The position numbers and the translations under genes are program-made. Positions 50,708 through 59,816 of a stretch of DNA of 64,000 bases are shown piece after piece. This DNA is from DASVFB01 sp963815965 (GTDB taxonomy: Bacteria; Actinomycetota; Thermoleophilia; Gaiellales; Gaiellaceae). Numbering within the stretch: position 1 is the stretch's first letter; every line of letters begins with the position of its first letter. The stretch lies in NCBI GenBank assembly GCA_963815965.1, contig CAWFIT010000004.1:62001-126000 (forward strand). Direction: 5' to 3'. The notes under the pieces are model-generated. The model worked only from the letters and a program-made list of their open reading frames with translations, ran no database searches and was not told the DNA's origin.

Positions 50708-51684
50708 GGATCGTCGACGACATCAAGGAGCGCGGCTTCGACGCTGTGCGGGAGTGGGCACTCGAGCTCGACGGCGTCGAGCCCGCGCGCGCGGTCGCGG
50801 AGCCCGAGTTGCTGCCACGCGACGCGTTGCTGGCGCTCGCCGATCGCGTCCGCCGCTGGCACGAGGCTCAGCGGCCGCGCGACATCGAGCTAGAGGTCGA
50901 ACCGGGTGTCGTGCTCGAACGGCGCTGGGTTCCGCTCCGCGCCGTCGGCATCTACGTCCCGCGCGGGCTCGTCTCGACGCTCGTGATGTGCGCCGTGCCG
51001 GCGCAAACCGCCGGCGTCGAGCGGATCATCGTCGTCACGCCGCCCTCGGGCGCGGGCCTCGTCGCCGCTGCGGCGGAGGCGCTCGGCATCGACGAGGTGT
51101 GGGCGCTCGGCGGCCCGCAGGCGATCGCTTGGCTCGCGTACGTCGAGCGCGTCGACCTGATCGCAGGCCCCGGCAACGCGTACGTGAACGAGGCGAAGCT
51201 CGCCGTGTCGCGCGACGTCGCGATCGATCTCCCGGCCGGTCCCTCCGAGGTCGTCGTCGTTGCGTCGAACGGAACGGATCCGCGGATCGTCGAGCTCGAG
51301 CTCGCTGCCCAGGCCGAGCACGGGGATGGAGCGGTGTGCCGCGTCGTCGCGACGCTCGAGGAGGCGGAGGCGCTCGCGCCCGAGCATCTCGTGCTGCTCG
51401 GCGAGGAAGCAGAGGCGCTCGCGCCGAAAGTGCGCAACGCGGGCGCGGTCTTCGTCGGCCCGTCGTCGCCGGTCGCAGCCGGCGACTACGCGACGGGCGG
51501 CAACCACGTTCTGCCGACCGGCGGCTGGGCGCGAAGGGTCGGCGGCCTCGGGCTCGAGACGTTCCTCAAGCCGGTGACGACGCAGCGGCTCACGCCCGAC
51601 GGCCTCGCGCGGGTGCGTCCGGTCGTCGAGGCGCTGGCCGCCGCGGAGGGCATGCCGGCGCACGCGGAGGCGGTACGCCGGTGA
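50704..51684 (+). CDS. hisD: Histidinol dehydrogenase (compact)
   Basis: 326 residues, about 100 fewer than usual HisD (around 430). The N-terminal portion before VEPGVVLERRWVPLRAVGIYVPRG is contracted. All later signatures remain: GPGNAYVNEAK, PAGPSEVVVVA, LAAQAEHGDGAV with Gln and His metal ligands, PEHLVLLG with catalytic Glu-His, and GDYATGGNHVLPTGGWAR with Asp and His ligands. Oxidises histidinol to histidine with NAD and zinc. GTG overlaps the hisG stop by four bases. Confidence 0.9.
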   Translation: MRIVDDIKERGFDAVREWALELDGVEPARAVAEPELLPRDALLALADRVRRWHEAQRPRDIELEVEPGVVLERRWVPLRAVGIYVPRGLVSTLVMCAVPAQTAGVERIIVVTPPSGAGLVAAAAEALGIDEVWALGGPQAIAWLAYVERVDLIAGPGNAYVNEAKLAVSRDVAIDLPAGPSEVVVVASNGTDPRIVELELAAQAEHGDGAVCRVVATLEEAEALAPEHLVLLGEEAEALAPKVRNAGAVFVGPSSPVAAGDYATGGNHVLPTGGWARRVGGLGLETFLKPVTTQRLTPDGLARVRPVVEALAAAEGMPAHAEAVRR

Positions 51685-53210
51685 GGACGCTCTCACGGGA
51701 GTTCACCGGCTATGGCTGGGCGCCGTCCACAGCGGAGATCGCGAAATTCGCGGGGATCGATCCGATCGAGGTCGTCCGGTTTGACGCGAACGTCGCCGCT
51801 GCACCCTTGTCGTCGTCGCGCCCGGGCGCGATCGCCGGGGCGCTCGCGCGCATCAACTCCTACTCGCACGGCGGCTATCCGGAGCTCATCGATGCGATCG
51901 CGCGCTACGCCGGCGTCGGCCCGGAGAACGTCGTGCTCGGGGCAGGCGCGGACGACCTCATCCTGCTCTGCGCGCGCGCGTTCGCAGGCCCCGGACAAAC
52001 GGTCGCGATCGCGGACGAGCCGACGTACCCGCTCTTCCGTATCGGCGCGTGGCTCGCGGGCGCGGAGGTCGGCGACGACGATCCCGTGCTGACGTTCTGC
52101 TGCCGGCCGAACAACCCGACCGGCGCTCTCGATCCGCTGCCGGAGGCTCGACCGCTCGTCGTCGACGAGGCGTATTTCGAATACTGCAACGAGACCGCGG
52201 TCGGTCTCATCGACGACGACGTGATCGTGATTCGCACGTTCTCGAAGGCGTTCGCGCTCGCGGCGGCGCGGGTCGGCTACGCGATCGCCGACGCGGACAC
52301 CGCACGCGAGCTGAACGAACGCCAGGCACCGTGTCCCGTCTCATCGCTTTCCGCGGCCCTCGCGCTCGCCGCGCTCGAGTCGCCGCCGGACGTGAGCGGA
52401 GTCGTGGAGGAACGCGAGCGCCTCGCGCGCTCGTTGCGCGCGCTCGGGCTCGAGCCGCTTCCGTCGTGGGCGAACTTCCTCTTCGTGCCGGTTGACGAGC
52501 CGCCGGCGCTCGGCGACGTGCTCCTGCGGCAGGGGCTCGCCGTTCGCGTCTTTCCTGCAGGGCTCCGCATCTCGATCCTCGACGCGGCGGACGACGACCT
52601 GCTCGTCGAGGCGATCGCCCGTGCACTCGACAAACCGTCGCCTGTTGCGGCCTCGGGCGGCCGGCGCGTTCGCCGCATGCGAGCCACTGCCGAAACGCGC
52701 TTCGCCGTACGCCTCTCGCTCGACGGCGCCTCCCGCGTGCGCGTCGCGACCGGCGCGGGCCTTTACGACCACTTCCTCGAGCAGCTCGCGTTCCACGCAG
52801 GCTTCGACCTGATCCTCGAAGGCTCGGGCGACCTCGACACCAGCGAGCACCACACGGCGGAGGACGCCGCGCTCGCGCTCGGCGAAGCGCTGGACGCTGC
52901 GCTCGGCGACCGTCGCGGCATCGCGCGCTACGGCGACGCGGTCGTGCCGATGGACGACGCCCTCGCGCGCGCCGCCGTCGACCTCGGCGGGCGGCCCGCG
53001 GCGGAGCTGACTCTCGAACGCGACCCGGGGCTCGCGTCACACGTTCTGAGTAGCTTCGCACAGGCCGCACGACTGGCGATCCACGTCGAAGCGACCGGGC
53101 GCGACGAGCACCACGTCGCCGAAGCCGCGTTCAAGGCTGTCGGGCGCGCGCTACGCAACGCGGTGCGCATCGAAAGCGAAGGGATCCCTTCGACCAAAGG
53201 GTTGCTGTGA
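51681..53210 (+). CDS. hisCB: Fused histidinol-phosphate aminotransferase and imidazoleglycerol-phosphate dehydratase
   Basis: 509 residues, one open frame. Residues 1-320 are HisC: FDANVAAAPLSSSRPGAI, CRPNNPTGALDPLP, VVDEAYFEYC and PLP-Lys RTFSKAFALAAARVGY. Residues about 333-509 are HisB: TRFAVRLSLDGASRVRVATGAGLYDHFLEQ, metal motif SEHHTAEDAALALGEA, second metal motif DEHHVAEAAFKAVGRALR and end IPSTKGLL. No stop lies between; the linker KPSPVAASGGRRVRRMRATAE is short. An internal ATG at 52677 could start a free HisB as well, so a polyprotein plus internal product is possible. GTG start overlaps the hisD stop. I chose one feature because the frame is continuous. Confidence 0.85.
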   Translation: MRTLSREFTGYGWAPSTAEIAKFAGIDPIEVVRFDANVAAAPLSSSRPGAIAGALARINSYSHGGYPELIDAIARYAGVGPENVVLGAGADDLILLCARAFAGPGQTVAIADEPTYPLFRIGAWLAGAEVGDDDPVLTFCCRPNNPTGALDPLPEARPLVVDEAYFEYCNETAVGLIDDDVIVIRTFSKAFALAAARVGYAIADADTARELNERQAPCPVSSLSAALALAALESPPDVSGVVEERERLARSLRALGLEPLPSWANFLFVPVDEPPALGDVLLRQGLAVRVFPAGLRISILDAADDDLLVEAIARALDKPSPVAASGGRRVRRMRATAETRFAVRLSLDGASRVRVATGAGLYDHFLEQLAFHAGFDLILEGSGDLDTSEHHTAEDAALALGEALDAALGDRRGIARYGDAVVPMDDALARAAVDLGGRPAAELTLERDPGLASHVLSSFAQAARLAIHVEATGRDEHHVAEAAFKAVGRALRNAVRIESEGIPSTKGLL

Positions 53211-53746
53211 ACGTCGCGATCTGCGAATACGGCGCCGGCAACGTCCGCTCGGTAGCGCTCGCGTTCGAGCGGCTCGGCGCTCGGCTAACGGACGACGTCG
53301 AGAACGCCGACCTTGTCGTCCTGCCCGGTGTCGGCTCGGCTGCGGCCGCGATGCGCGGTCTGCGCGCCCGTGGGCTCGACGACGCGCTGCGCTCACGCGT
53401 CGAGGCCGACCGTCCCGTGCTCGGCATTTGTCTCGGCCTCCAGCTCGCGCTCGACGAGACCGAGGAGGACGGCGGCGTCGCAGGGCTCGGCATTCTGCCC
53501 GGCCGCGTCGTGCGCCTGCGCCAAGGGCGTGTCCCGCGCATCGGCTGGGCGGAGGTCGAGCCGGTCGGCGGTGCGTTCTACTTCGCGCACTCGTACGCGG
53601 CAGAGACGCCGTGTGCGACGGCGACGTCGGATGGAATCGTTGCCGTTGCGCAGTCTGGGTCGTTCACAGGCGTCCAGTTCCATCCCGAAAAGAGCGGCGC
53701 CGCGGGCGCCCGCTTTCTGGAGTCGTTGTGCCTCTCCCTCGTCTGA
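53207..53746 (+). CDS. hisH: Imidazole glycerol phosphate synthase glutaminase subunit
   Basis: 179 residues, class I glutamine amidotransferase. It supplies ammonia to HisF. Nucleophile segment GICLGLQLALDETEE (Cys about 77) and the C-terminal His-Glu pair in VQFHPEKSGAAG; N-terminal EYGAGNVRSVALAFERLG. GTG start overlaps the hisCB stop by four bases; 3' end overlaps hisF by 19 bases. Confidence 0.93.
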   Translation: MNVAICEYGAGNVRSVALAFERLGARLTDDVENADLVVLPGVGSAAAAMRGLRARGLDDALRSRVEADRPVLGICLGLQLALDETEEDGGVAGLGILPGRVVRLRQGRVPRIGWAEVEPVGGAFYFAHSYAAETPCATATSDGIVAVAQSGSFTGVQFHPEKSGAAGARFLESLCLSLV

Positions 53747-54471
53747 TCCCATGCCTCGACGTCTCGGGCGGCCGCGTCGTCAAGGGCGTCAACTTCGTCG
53801 ACCTCCGCGAGGTCGGCGATCCGGTGGAGCTGGGTGGCGCCTACTCCGATGCGGGCGCGGATGAGCTCGTGTTCCTCGACATCTCCGCGACGCTCGAGCA
53901 GCGCGGGACGCTCGTGGAGCTTGTGCGGCGCGTCGCGGAACGGCTCGCGATCCCGTTCACCGTCGGCGGCGGCGTGCGCGAGGTGGCGGACGCCGAGGTG
54001 CTGCTGCGCGCCGGCGCAGACAAGGTCTCGGTCAACTCCGCGGCGCTCGAGCGGCCCAGCCTCGTCACCGAGCTCGCGGAGCGGCTCGGCAGCCAGGCGG
54101 TCGTCGTCGCAATCGACGCAACGGAGGGCGATGTGCGCTCGCGCGCCGGAACGACCGCAACGCCGCGGCGCGCCGCGGAGTGGGCGAAGGAGTGCGAGGC
54201 ACGCGGAGCGGGAGAGATCCTGCTCACGTCGATCGACGCGGACGGGACACGAGCGGGTTACGACCTCGAGCTCACGCGCAACGTCGCCGACGCGGTCTCG
54301 CTTCCTGTCATTGCCTCCGGCGGCGCCGGCAACGCGCACCACGTCGCCGACGCGCTTGGCATCGCGCAGGCGGCGCTGCTCGCGTCGATCCTGCACGAAG
54401 ACCCGGCGCGGCTCGCGAGCCTGCGCGCGGAGTTGCGTGACCTCGGCGTTCCCCTCCGCGATGCAGCCTGA
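53728..54471 (+). CDS. hisF: Imidazole glycerol phosphate synthase cyclase subunit
   Basis: 247 residues, TIM barrel. PRLIPCLDVSGGRVVKGVNFVDLREVGDPVELGGAYSDAGADELVFLDISA holds the first catalytic Asp, IPFTVGGGVREVADAE the phosphate loop, ILLTSIDADGTRAGYDLEL the second Asp, and VIASGGAGNAHHVADAL the other phosphate site. GTG at 53728 is the fitting start. Overlaps hisIE by 11 bases. Confidence 0.94.
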   Translation: MPLPRLIPCLDVSGGRVVKGVNFVDLREVGDPVELGGAYSDAGADELVFLDISATLEQRGTLVELVRRVAERLAIPFTVGGGVREVADAEVLLRAGADKVSVNSAALERPSLVTELAERLGSQAVVVAIDATEGDVRSRAGTTATPRRAAEWAKECEARGAGEILLTSIDADGTRAGYDLELTRNVADAVSLPVIASGGAGNAHHVADALGIAQAALLASILHEDPARLASLRAELRDLGVPLRDAA

Positions 54472-55021
54472 CTTGCGTGCCGCGATCGTCCAGGACGCGG
54501 CGAGCGGCCGCGTGCTGATGCTCGCCTGGATGGATGAGGAAGCCGAGCGGCTGACGCGCGAGACGGGCGAGGCGTGGTTCTGGAGCCGTTCGCGGCAGCA
54601 GCTGTGGAAGAAAGGCGAGACATCGGGCAACACGCTCGCCGTCGAAGAGCTCCGCGACGACTGCGACGGCGACGCGCTGCTCGTGCGCGTGCGGCCGAAC
54701 GGCCCCGCTTGTCACACGGGCTCGGTCTCGTGCTTTGCGCCGTGGCTGTGGCGCACGGTCGCCGAACGCGCGAAGGAGCGGCCGACCGGCTCGTACGTCG
54801 CCGGCCTGCTCGACGAAGGCGTCGCCGCCTGCGCGCGCAAGGTCGGGGAGGAAGGCGTCGAGGTCGCCGTGGCGGCGCTCGGAGAGTCGGACGAGCGCGT
54901 GATCGAAGAGGTCGCCGACCTCTGGTTCCACATGTACGTGCTACTCGCCTCGCGTGGGCTCGATCCGAGTCAGGTCGAGGGTAAGCTCAGCGATCGGCGG
55001 TCTGAAAGAACGACGCGATAG
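54461..55021 (+). CDS. hisIE: Bifunctional phosphoribosyl-AMP cyclohydrolase / phosphoribosyl-ATP pyrophosphatase
   Basis: 186 residues. HisI part (1-100): RVLMLAWMDEEAERLTRETGEAWFWSRSRQQLWKKGETSGN and the zinc Cys residues in LRDDCDGDALLV, ACHTGSVSC. HisE part (about 105-186): RPTGSYVAGLLDEGVAACARKVGEEGVEVAVAAL and EVADLWFHMYVLLASRGL. Fusion of I and E is common. ATG overlaps hisF; the end overlaps the convergent channel-like gene by 35 bases. Confidence 0.94.
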   Translation: MQPDLRAAIVQDAASGRVLMLAWMDEEAERLTRETGEAWFWSRSRQQLWKKGETSGNTLAVEELRDDCDGDALLVRVRPNGPACHTGSVSCFAPWLWRTVAERAKERPTGSYVAGLLDEGVAACARKVGEEGVEVAVAALGESDERVIEEVADLWFHMYVLLASRGLDPSQVEGKLSDRRSERTTR

Positions 55022-55328
55022 CGCCGGCCGAGCCCGCGACGACGATTACCGCCCAGACCTCCAGGCCGACGTCGACGATGCGGCCCGCCGTCGTCAGCGG
55101 ATTCCTGATCTGCGAGGACACCGTGAGCAGCTGCACGGTCGTGAAGAACAGCGCGTCGCCGAAGGACCTGATCTGGGTAAAAGGCGCGTGCCGCTCGAAG
55201 TGGTAGACGAGCACGGAGCCAACGACGTCGATTGCGGCGGTGGCGAGGAGCACGATCGCCAGCCGCGCGAGGAGGAGCTTGTGGCGCTCCTCCCAACTCG
55301 TCAGGTTGGCGAGTTCCTGCCGGATCAC
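54987..55328 (-). CDS. Two-helix ion-channel-like membrane protein with a degenerate filter
   Basis: 113 residues: cytoplasmic helix (NLTSWEERHKLLLARL), transmembrane helix 1 (about 22-44), a pore-helix-like FGDALFFTTVQLLTVSSQIRNP and transmembrane helix 2 (about 84-106, VGLEVWAVIVVAGSAGAIASFF). This is the Ion_trans_2 layout, yet the selectivity filter TVGYG is replaced by LTVSSQ. It therefore may not be a potassium channel. Convergent with hisIE and overlapping it. Confidence 0.6.
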   Translation of the reverse strand: MIRQELANLTSWEERHKLLLARLAIVLLATAAIDVVGSVLVYHFERHAPFTQIRSFGDALFFTTVQLLTVSSQIRNPLTTAGRIVDVGLEVWAVIVVAGSAGAIASFFQTADR

Positions 55329-55359
55329 GGAACCGAGTCTGTCGCTCGTGCCGGACGGG

Positions 55360-55365
55360 TAGCCT
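55360..55365 (+). promoter_or_regulatory. Putative -10 hexamer of treZ
   Basis: TAGCCT ends 6 bases before the GTG at 55372; no Shine-Dalgarno sequence is visible. Confidence 0.4.
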
Positions 55366-55371
55366 CGCGCG

Positions 55372-56844
55372 GTGCAGAAACTGGGCGCAACGCCGTTCGG
55401 TAGCGACCGGGTCGAGTTTCGTGTCTGGGCGCCGGATGCCGAGTCCCTCGGGGTCCGCGTCGGCGGAGCGGAGCACGAGCTCGAACGCGACGACGACGGG
55501 ACCTGGTCTCGCGAGGTGTCCGCGCGGGCCGGCGACGACTACGTCTTCGTCCTGGACGGCGCCACGTGGCCCGACCCTTGCTCGCACTCGCAGCCTGAGG
55601 GCCTGCGCGGACCGTCGCGAGTCGTCGACACCGCAAGCTTCGACATCGCGCCGGGGCCGACACTCGCGCTCGAGGAACTCGTCCTCTACGAGCTACACGT
55701 CGGCACCTTTTCGAGCGACCGAACGTTCGACGGAGTCGTCCCGCGTCTGCGCGAGCTGCGCGAGCTCGGCATCACTGCAATCGAGTTGATGCCCGTCGCG
55801 ACGTTTCCCGGCAACCGCAACTGGGGCTACGACGGCGTCTACACCTTCGCGCCGCACCACGCCTACGGCGGCCCAGAGGGGCTCGCGCGGCTCGTGGACG
55901 CGGCGCATCGCGAGGGCCTGGCGGTCATCCTCGACGTCGTCTACAACCACGTCGGCCCGGGTGCAGAAGCGCTCGCCGCCGTCGCGCCGTACTACGACGA
56001 GCGCGTCGACACGTTCTGGGGGCCCGCGCTCGACTACGCGAAACGCGGCGTCCGTGAATGGGCGATCCAGAACGCGGAGTTTTGGACGCGCGACTACCGA
56101 ATCGACGGCCTGCGCATCGACGCGGTGCACGCCGTCGTCGACCGATCCGACCCGCACGTCCTGAGAGAGCTGCGAGACCGCGTCGAGGGCATCGTCATCT
56201 CGGAGATGAACCACGAGGATCTCCGGCCGCTCGACGAGTGGGGACACGACGCGATGTGGCTCGACAACCTTCACCATGAGCTCCACGTCCTGCTAACCGG
56301 CGAGCGTCGAGCGCTCTACGAGAGTTTCGGCTCCATCGACGGGCTGATGCGCGAGCTGCAGCGCGCTCGGCCCGAGCGTTTCGTCGTGTGCGCGCAGAAC
56401 CACGACCAGATCGGCAACCGCGCGCTCGGCGACCGGCTGCCGGCGGACCTCCACCGCGTCGCGCTCGCGTGCGTGCTCTTCTCGCTCGGCACGCCGCTCG
56501 TGTTCATGGGCGAGGAGTACGAAGAGCGCAACCCGTTCCCGTTCTTCACCGACCACGTCGATGGCGCCGTCGCCGACGCGACGCGCGAAGGACGCATGAG
56601 CGAAGTCCTGAGGGCTACCGGCACGCCCGGACCACAACCCGATCCGCAGCACGAGCGGACCTTCGAGCGCTCGACGCTCGAGCCGCGCGCCGCTGATCCC
56701 TTCTTCCGGGAGTTGCTCGCCTTGCGCTCGCAGTTGCCGCGCGAGCTCGACGTCGCGGCAGACGGCAACCGCGTGACGATGAAACGCGGCGAGACGCGGC
56801 TCGCGCTCGACTTCGACGCGAAGACCGTGGAGCTGAGCCCGTGA
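55372..56844 (+). CDS. treZ: Malto-oligosyltrehalose trehalohydrolase
   Basis: 490 residues, GH13_10. Releases trehalose from maltooligosyltrehalose. N-terminal CBM48-like VEFRVWAPDAESLGVRVGGAEHELE; barrel with NRNWGYDGVYTFAPHHAYGGPEGLARLVDAAHREGLAVILDVVYNHVGPG; DYRIDGLRIDAVHAVVDRSD (nucleophile); VISEMNHED (acid); CAQNHDQIGNRALGDRL. No treY is in the window, so either it is elsewhere or the substrate is made by another route. Overlaps glgX by four bases. Confidence 0.94.
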   Translation: MQKLGATPFGSDRVEFRVWAPDAESLGVRVGGAEHELERDDDGTWSREVSARAGDDYVFVLDGATWPDPCSHSQPEGLRGPSRVVDTASFDIAPGPTLALEELVLYELHVGTFSSDRTFDGVVPRLRELRELGITAIELMPVATFPGNRNWGYDGVYTFAPHHAYGGPEGLARLVDAAHREGLAVILDVVYNHVGPGAEALAAVAPYYDERVDTFWGPALDYAKRGVREWAIQNAEFWTRDYRIDGLRIDAVHAVVDRSDPHVLRELRDRVEGIVISEMNHEDLRPLDEWGHDAMWLDNLHHELHVLLTGERRALYESFGSIDGLMRELQRARPERFVVCAQNHDQIGNRALGDRLPADLHRVALACVLFSLGTPLVFMGEEYEERNPFPFFTDHVDGAVADATREGRMSEVLRATGTPGPQPDPQHERTFERSTLEPRAADPFFRELLALRSQLPRELDVAADGNRVTMKRGETRLALDFDAKTVELSP

Positions 56845-58958
56845 GGTCGCTCTGGCCGGGTCGTCCCTACCCGCTCGGCGGGACGTGGGACGGCGAGGGG
56901 ACGAACTTCTCGCTCTTCTCAGAGCACGCGAGCCGTGTCGAGCTCTGCCTCTTCGACGGCGCCGGCAACGAGGAGCGCCTCGAGCTGCGCGAGCGCACGG
57001 CGCTCAACTGGCACGGCTATGTCCCGGGCGTCGGGCCCGGGCAGCGCTACGCGTACCGGGTGCACGGGCCTTGGGCGCCTCAAGAGGGGCATCGCTTCAA
57101 CCCGAGCAAGCTCCTGCTCGACCCGTACGCGAAGGCGATCGAAGGCGCGATCGACTTCGGCGCAGCGAACACGCTGCCGTACGTCCCCGGCGGCGAGGAC
57201 GCCGACCTCGAGATCGACGCGACAGACGACGCAGCCGCGATCCCGAAGTGCATCGTCGTCGACGAGCGCTTCGACTGGCAGGACGACGACGCCGTGCGCC
57301 CGAGGATCCCGTGGCACGAGGCCGTGATCTACGAAGTGCACACGAAGGGCTTCACGATCCGCCACTCGGGCGTCCGCGACGACTTGCGGGGTACGTACGG
57401 CGGGCTCGCGTCAGACGACGCCCTCGAGCACCTGAAGAGCCTCGGCGTCACGTCCGTGGAGCTGCTGCCGATCCACCACATCGCCGATGAGAGCTTCCTA
57501 CACGACAAGGGACTGACGAACTACTGGGGCTACTCGACGATCGGCTACCTCGCGCCGCATGCGCTCTACTCCGCGACCGGCACGCGCGGCGAACAGGTGC
57601 TCGAGTTCAAGGGGATGGTGAAGGCGCTCCACGGCGCGGGGATCGAGGTGATCCTCGACGTCGTCTACAACCACACCGCCGAGGGAAACCACCTCGGGCC
57701 GATGCTCGCGTTCAAGGGCATCGACAACTCGGCGTACTACCGGCTGATGCCGGACGACCGTCGTCACTACATGGACTTCACCGGGACAGGCAACTCGCTC
57801 AACCCGGTGCACCCGTCGGTGCTGCGACTGATCATGGACTCGCTGCGCTACTGGGTGGTCGAGTGCCACATCGACGGCTTTCGATTCGACCTCGCTTCCG
57901 CGCTGGCGCGCGAGTTCTACGACGTCGATCGCCTCTCGGCTTTCTTCGACATCATCCACCAGGATCCGGTGCTGTCCCAGGTGAAGCTGATCGCCGAGCC
58001 GTGGGACGTCGGCCCGGGCGGCTACCAGGTCGGGAACTTCCCAGTCCTGTGGTCAGAGTGGAACGGGATCTACCGGGACACGATTCGCGACTTCTGGCGC
58101 GGCAACAGCAGTGTGTCGGAGTTCGCGTCGCGCTTCGGCGGCTCGGCCGACCTCTACGAGCGCGACGGCAAGCGACCCTTCGCGTCGATCAACTTCGTCA
58201 CCGCGCACGACGGATTCACGCTGCGCGACCTCGTCTCGTACAACGAGAAGCACAACGAAGCGAACGGCGAGGACAACCGCGACGGGACTGACGACAATCG
58301 CGCGTGGAACTGCGGCGTCGAGGGACCAAGCGACGATCCTTCGGTAATCGCGCTGCGCGACCGGCAGCAGCGCAACTTCCTCACGACGCTGCTGCTCTCA
58401 CAGGGCGTGCCAATGCTGCTCGGCGGAGACGAGCTCTCACGCACGCAGCAAGGCAACAACAATGCGTGGTGCCAGGACAACGAGATCTCGTGGTTCGACT
58501 GGGACCTCGATGACGGCGAGCGACGGCTGCTCGAGTTCACGCGCCGGCTGATCGCGCTCCGTCGCGACCATCCGGTGTTTCGGCGCACGCGGTTCTTCGC
58601 AGGCAGCGGCGCCGATCTTCCCGACGTCTGGTGGATGCGCCCGGACGGGCGCAAGATGACGCAGCGGGACTGGCGGAATGCCGAGGCGCACGCGATCGGG
58701 GTGTTCCTCAACGGCGACGAGCTCAACATGACGACGCCGAGCGGCGACGAGCTACGCGACGAGTCGTTCCTCGTGCTTTTCAACGCCCATCACGAGTCGA
58801 TGACCTTCCGGATGCCGACGCGGCGATTCGGCTCGCGTTGGACGCACGAGCTGTCGACTGCCGAGCCCGAGCTCGAGCGGGACGCCCGCGCGTGGTCGGC
58901 CAGGGCAGAGGTGAACGTCGAGTCGCGCTCGATCCTGCTCCTACGCCGCGCCTGGTGA
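56841..58958 (+). CDS. glgX: Glycogen debranching enzyme (isoamylase type)
   Basis: 705 residues, GH13_11. PLGGTWDGEGTNFSLFSEHASRVELCLFDG CBM48 domain, then AVIYEVHTKGFTIRHSGV, nucleophile region HIDGFRFDLASALAREF, acid EPWDVGPGGYQVGNFP, and TAHDGFTLRDLVSYNEKHNEANGEDNRDGTDDN. Hydrolyses alpha-1,6 branches of short outer chains. GTG start overlaps the treZ stop. Confidence 0.95.
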   Translation: MRSLWPGRPYPLGGTWDGEGTNFSLFSEHASRVELCLFDGAGNEERLELRERTALNWHGYVPGVGPGQRYAYRVHGPWAPQEGHRFNPSKLLLDPYAKAIEGAIDFGAANTLPYVPGGEDADLEIDATDDAAAIPKCIVVDERFDWQDDDAVRPRIPWHEAVIYEVHTKGFTIRHSGVRDDLRGTYGGLASDDALEHLKSLGVTSVELLPIHHIADESFLHDKGLTNYWGYSTIGYLAPHALYSATGTRGEQVLEFKGMVKALHGAGIEVILDVVYNHTAEGNHLGPMLAFKGIDNSAYYRLMPDDRRHYMDFTGTGNSLNPVHPSVLRLIMDSLRYWVVECHIDGFRFDLASALAREFYDVDRLSAFFDIIHQDPVLSQVKLIAEPWDVGPGGYQVGNFPVLWSEWNGIYRDTIRDFWRGNSSVSEFASRFGGSADLYERDGKRPFASINFVTAHDGFTLRDLVSYNEKHNEANGEDNRDGTDDNRAWNCGVEGPSDDPSVIALRDRQQRNFLTTLLLSQGVPMLLGGDELSRTQQGNNNAWCQDNEISWFDWDLDDGERRLLEFTRRLIALRRDHPVFRRTRFFAGSGADLPDVWWMRPDGRKMTQRDWRNAEAHAIGVFLNGDELNMTTPSGDELRDESFLVLFNAHHESMTFRMPTRRFGSRWTHELSTAEPELERDARAWSARAEVNVESRSILLLRRAW

Positions 58959-59019
58959 GGTGTGAAGCGCCGCGCACGCGGGAACGAGCGCCGGACATCG
59001 ACCTAGGAGGAAGTTCCGA

Positions 59020-59169
59020 ATGTCACCACTGCTCTTGATCATCGTCTTGCTGTTGCTGCTCTTCGCGATCGGCGGCGGCGTGTGGGTTTCGAGCCTGCTC
59101 TGGCTGCTGCTCGTCGTCGCGCTGATCGTCCTCGTCGTCGGTCTCTTCTCCGGCCGGCGCGCGGTCTAG
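59020..59169 (+). CDS. 49-residue hydrophobic protein
   Basis: ATG 59020 gives MSPLLLIIVLLLLLFAIGGG, then VWVSSLLWLLLVVALIVLVV and GLFSGRRAV: two transmembrane helices. A strong Shine-Dalgarno AGGAGGA at 59004-59010 precedes it, a contrast with the many leaderless genes here. The LLLIIVLLLLLFAIGGG layout recalls the DUF3309/DUF5670 groups of tiny membrane proteins. Its stop abuts the convergent gene at 59166. Confidence 0.75.
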   Translation: MSPLLLIIVLLLLLFAIGGGVWVSSLLWLLLVVALIVLVVGLFSGRRAV

Positions 59170-59816
59170 CGGCGGGGCGCAGGTTCACGCGTGCGGGCGT
59201 CGACCTCGTCGGCGCCCGCTCTCGTTAGCGGCCCCTCGTCGCCTTCTTCTTCCGGTAGCCCGCGCAGGCTCTGTCGCCACGCCGCGAGCGCCTGCCGCTC
59301 AGCGCGCCAGGCGCGCCTCGCTTCGAACGCGTACGCGACCGCGATCGCCTTGACCGTGATCGTGAAGCGCGGCGCGCGGTTGCGAATCACGACGGCGAGT
59401 CCGAGCAGGAGCGTCCCGAAGGCGGCGAGCCCGCGCAGCACGACGGCCGCTCCGTCGCGCAGCATGCGGGCACTCTCGACGGCGACGGCGCCGGCGACTG
59501 ACGCCGCGCGACCCGCGATGTCGTGGGTCTGCGCACGGCGGCGATCCCGTTGCTCCCGCCGTTGGGAGACGAGGACGATCCTCTCGTCCCACGGGTCCAC
59601 CGACTCGACGCGCTGCGCCGGAACGAGGGCGATTCGCCGGAGCACAACACCGCGTCGCACGGCCAGCACATCGACGCCGTCGGGGCCGAGGCCGATCTCC
59701 TCGACGGTCCCCGAGCCGCCACCAAAGCCTTCGACGTGAAACCCGACGCAGTTGCGAAGCCAGTAGCGCCCGACGGGGCTATTCGCGCTGAATGCGCGCT
59801 CGTGCTCCAGCGGCAT
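59166..59816 (-). CDS. Protein with PRC-barrel-like N-terminus and a membrane helix
   Basis: 216 residues. The first 75 residues look like a PRC-barrel or SH3-like strand set (SPVGRYWLRNCVGFHVEGFGGGSGTVEEIGLGPDGVDVLAVRRG). A central helical region with AGRAASVAGAVAVESARML is followed by a possible membrane-embedded segment (AAFGTLLLGLAVVI) and a charged tail. ATG 59816 is my choice; a GTG further upstream at about 59861 would also work. No assigned function. Confidence 0.65.
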   Translation of the reverse strand: MPLEHERAFSANSPVGRYWLRNCVGFHVEGFGGGSGTVEEIGLGPDGVDVLAVRRGVVLRRIALVPAQRVESVDPWDERIVLVSQRREQRDRRRAQTHDIAGRAASVAGAVAVESARMLRDGAAVVLRGLAAFGTLLLGLAVVIRNRAPRFTITVKAIAVAYAFEARRAWRAERQALAAWRQSLRGLPEEEGDEGPLTRAGADEVDARTREPAPRR

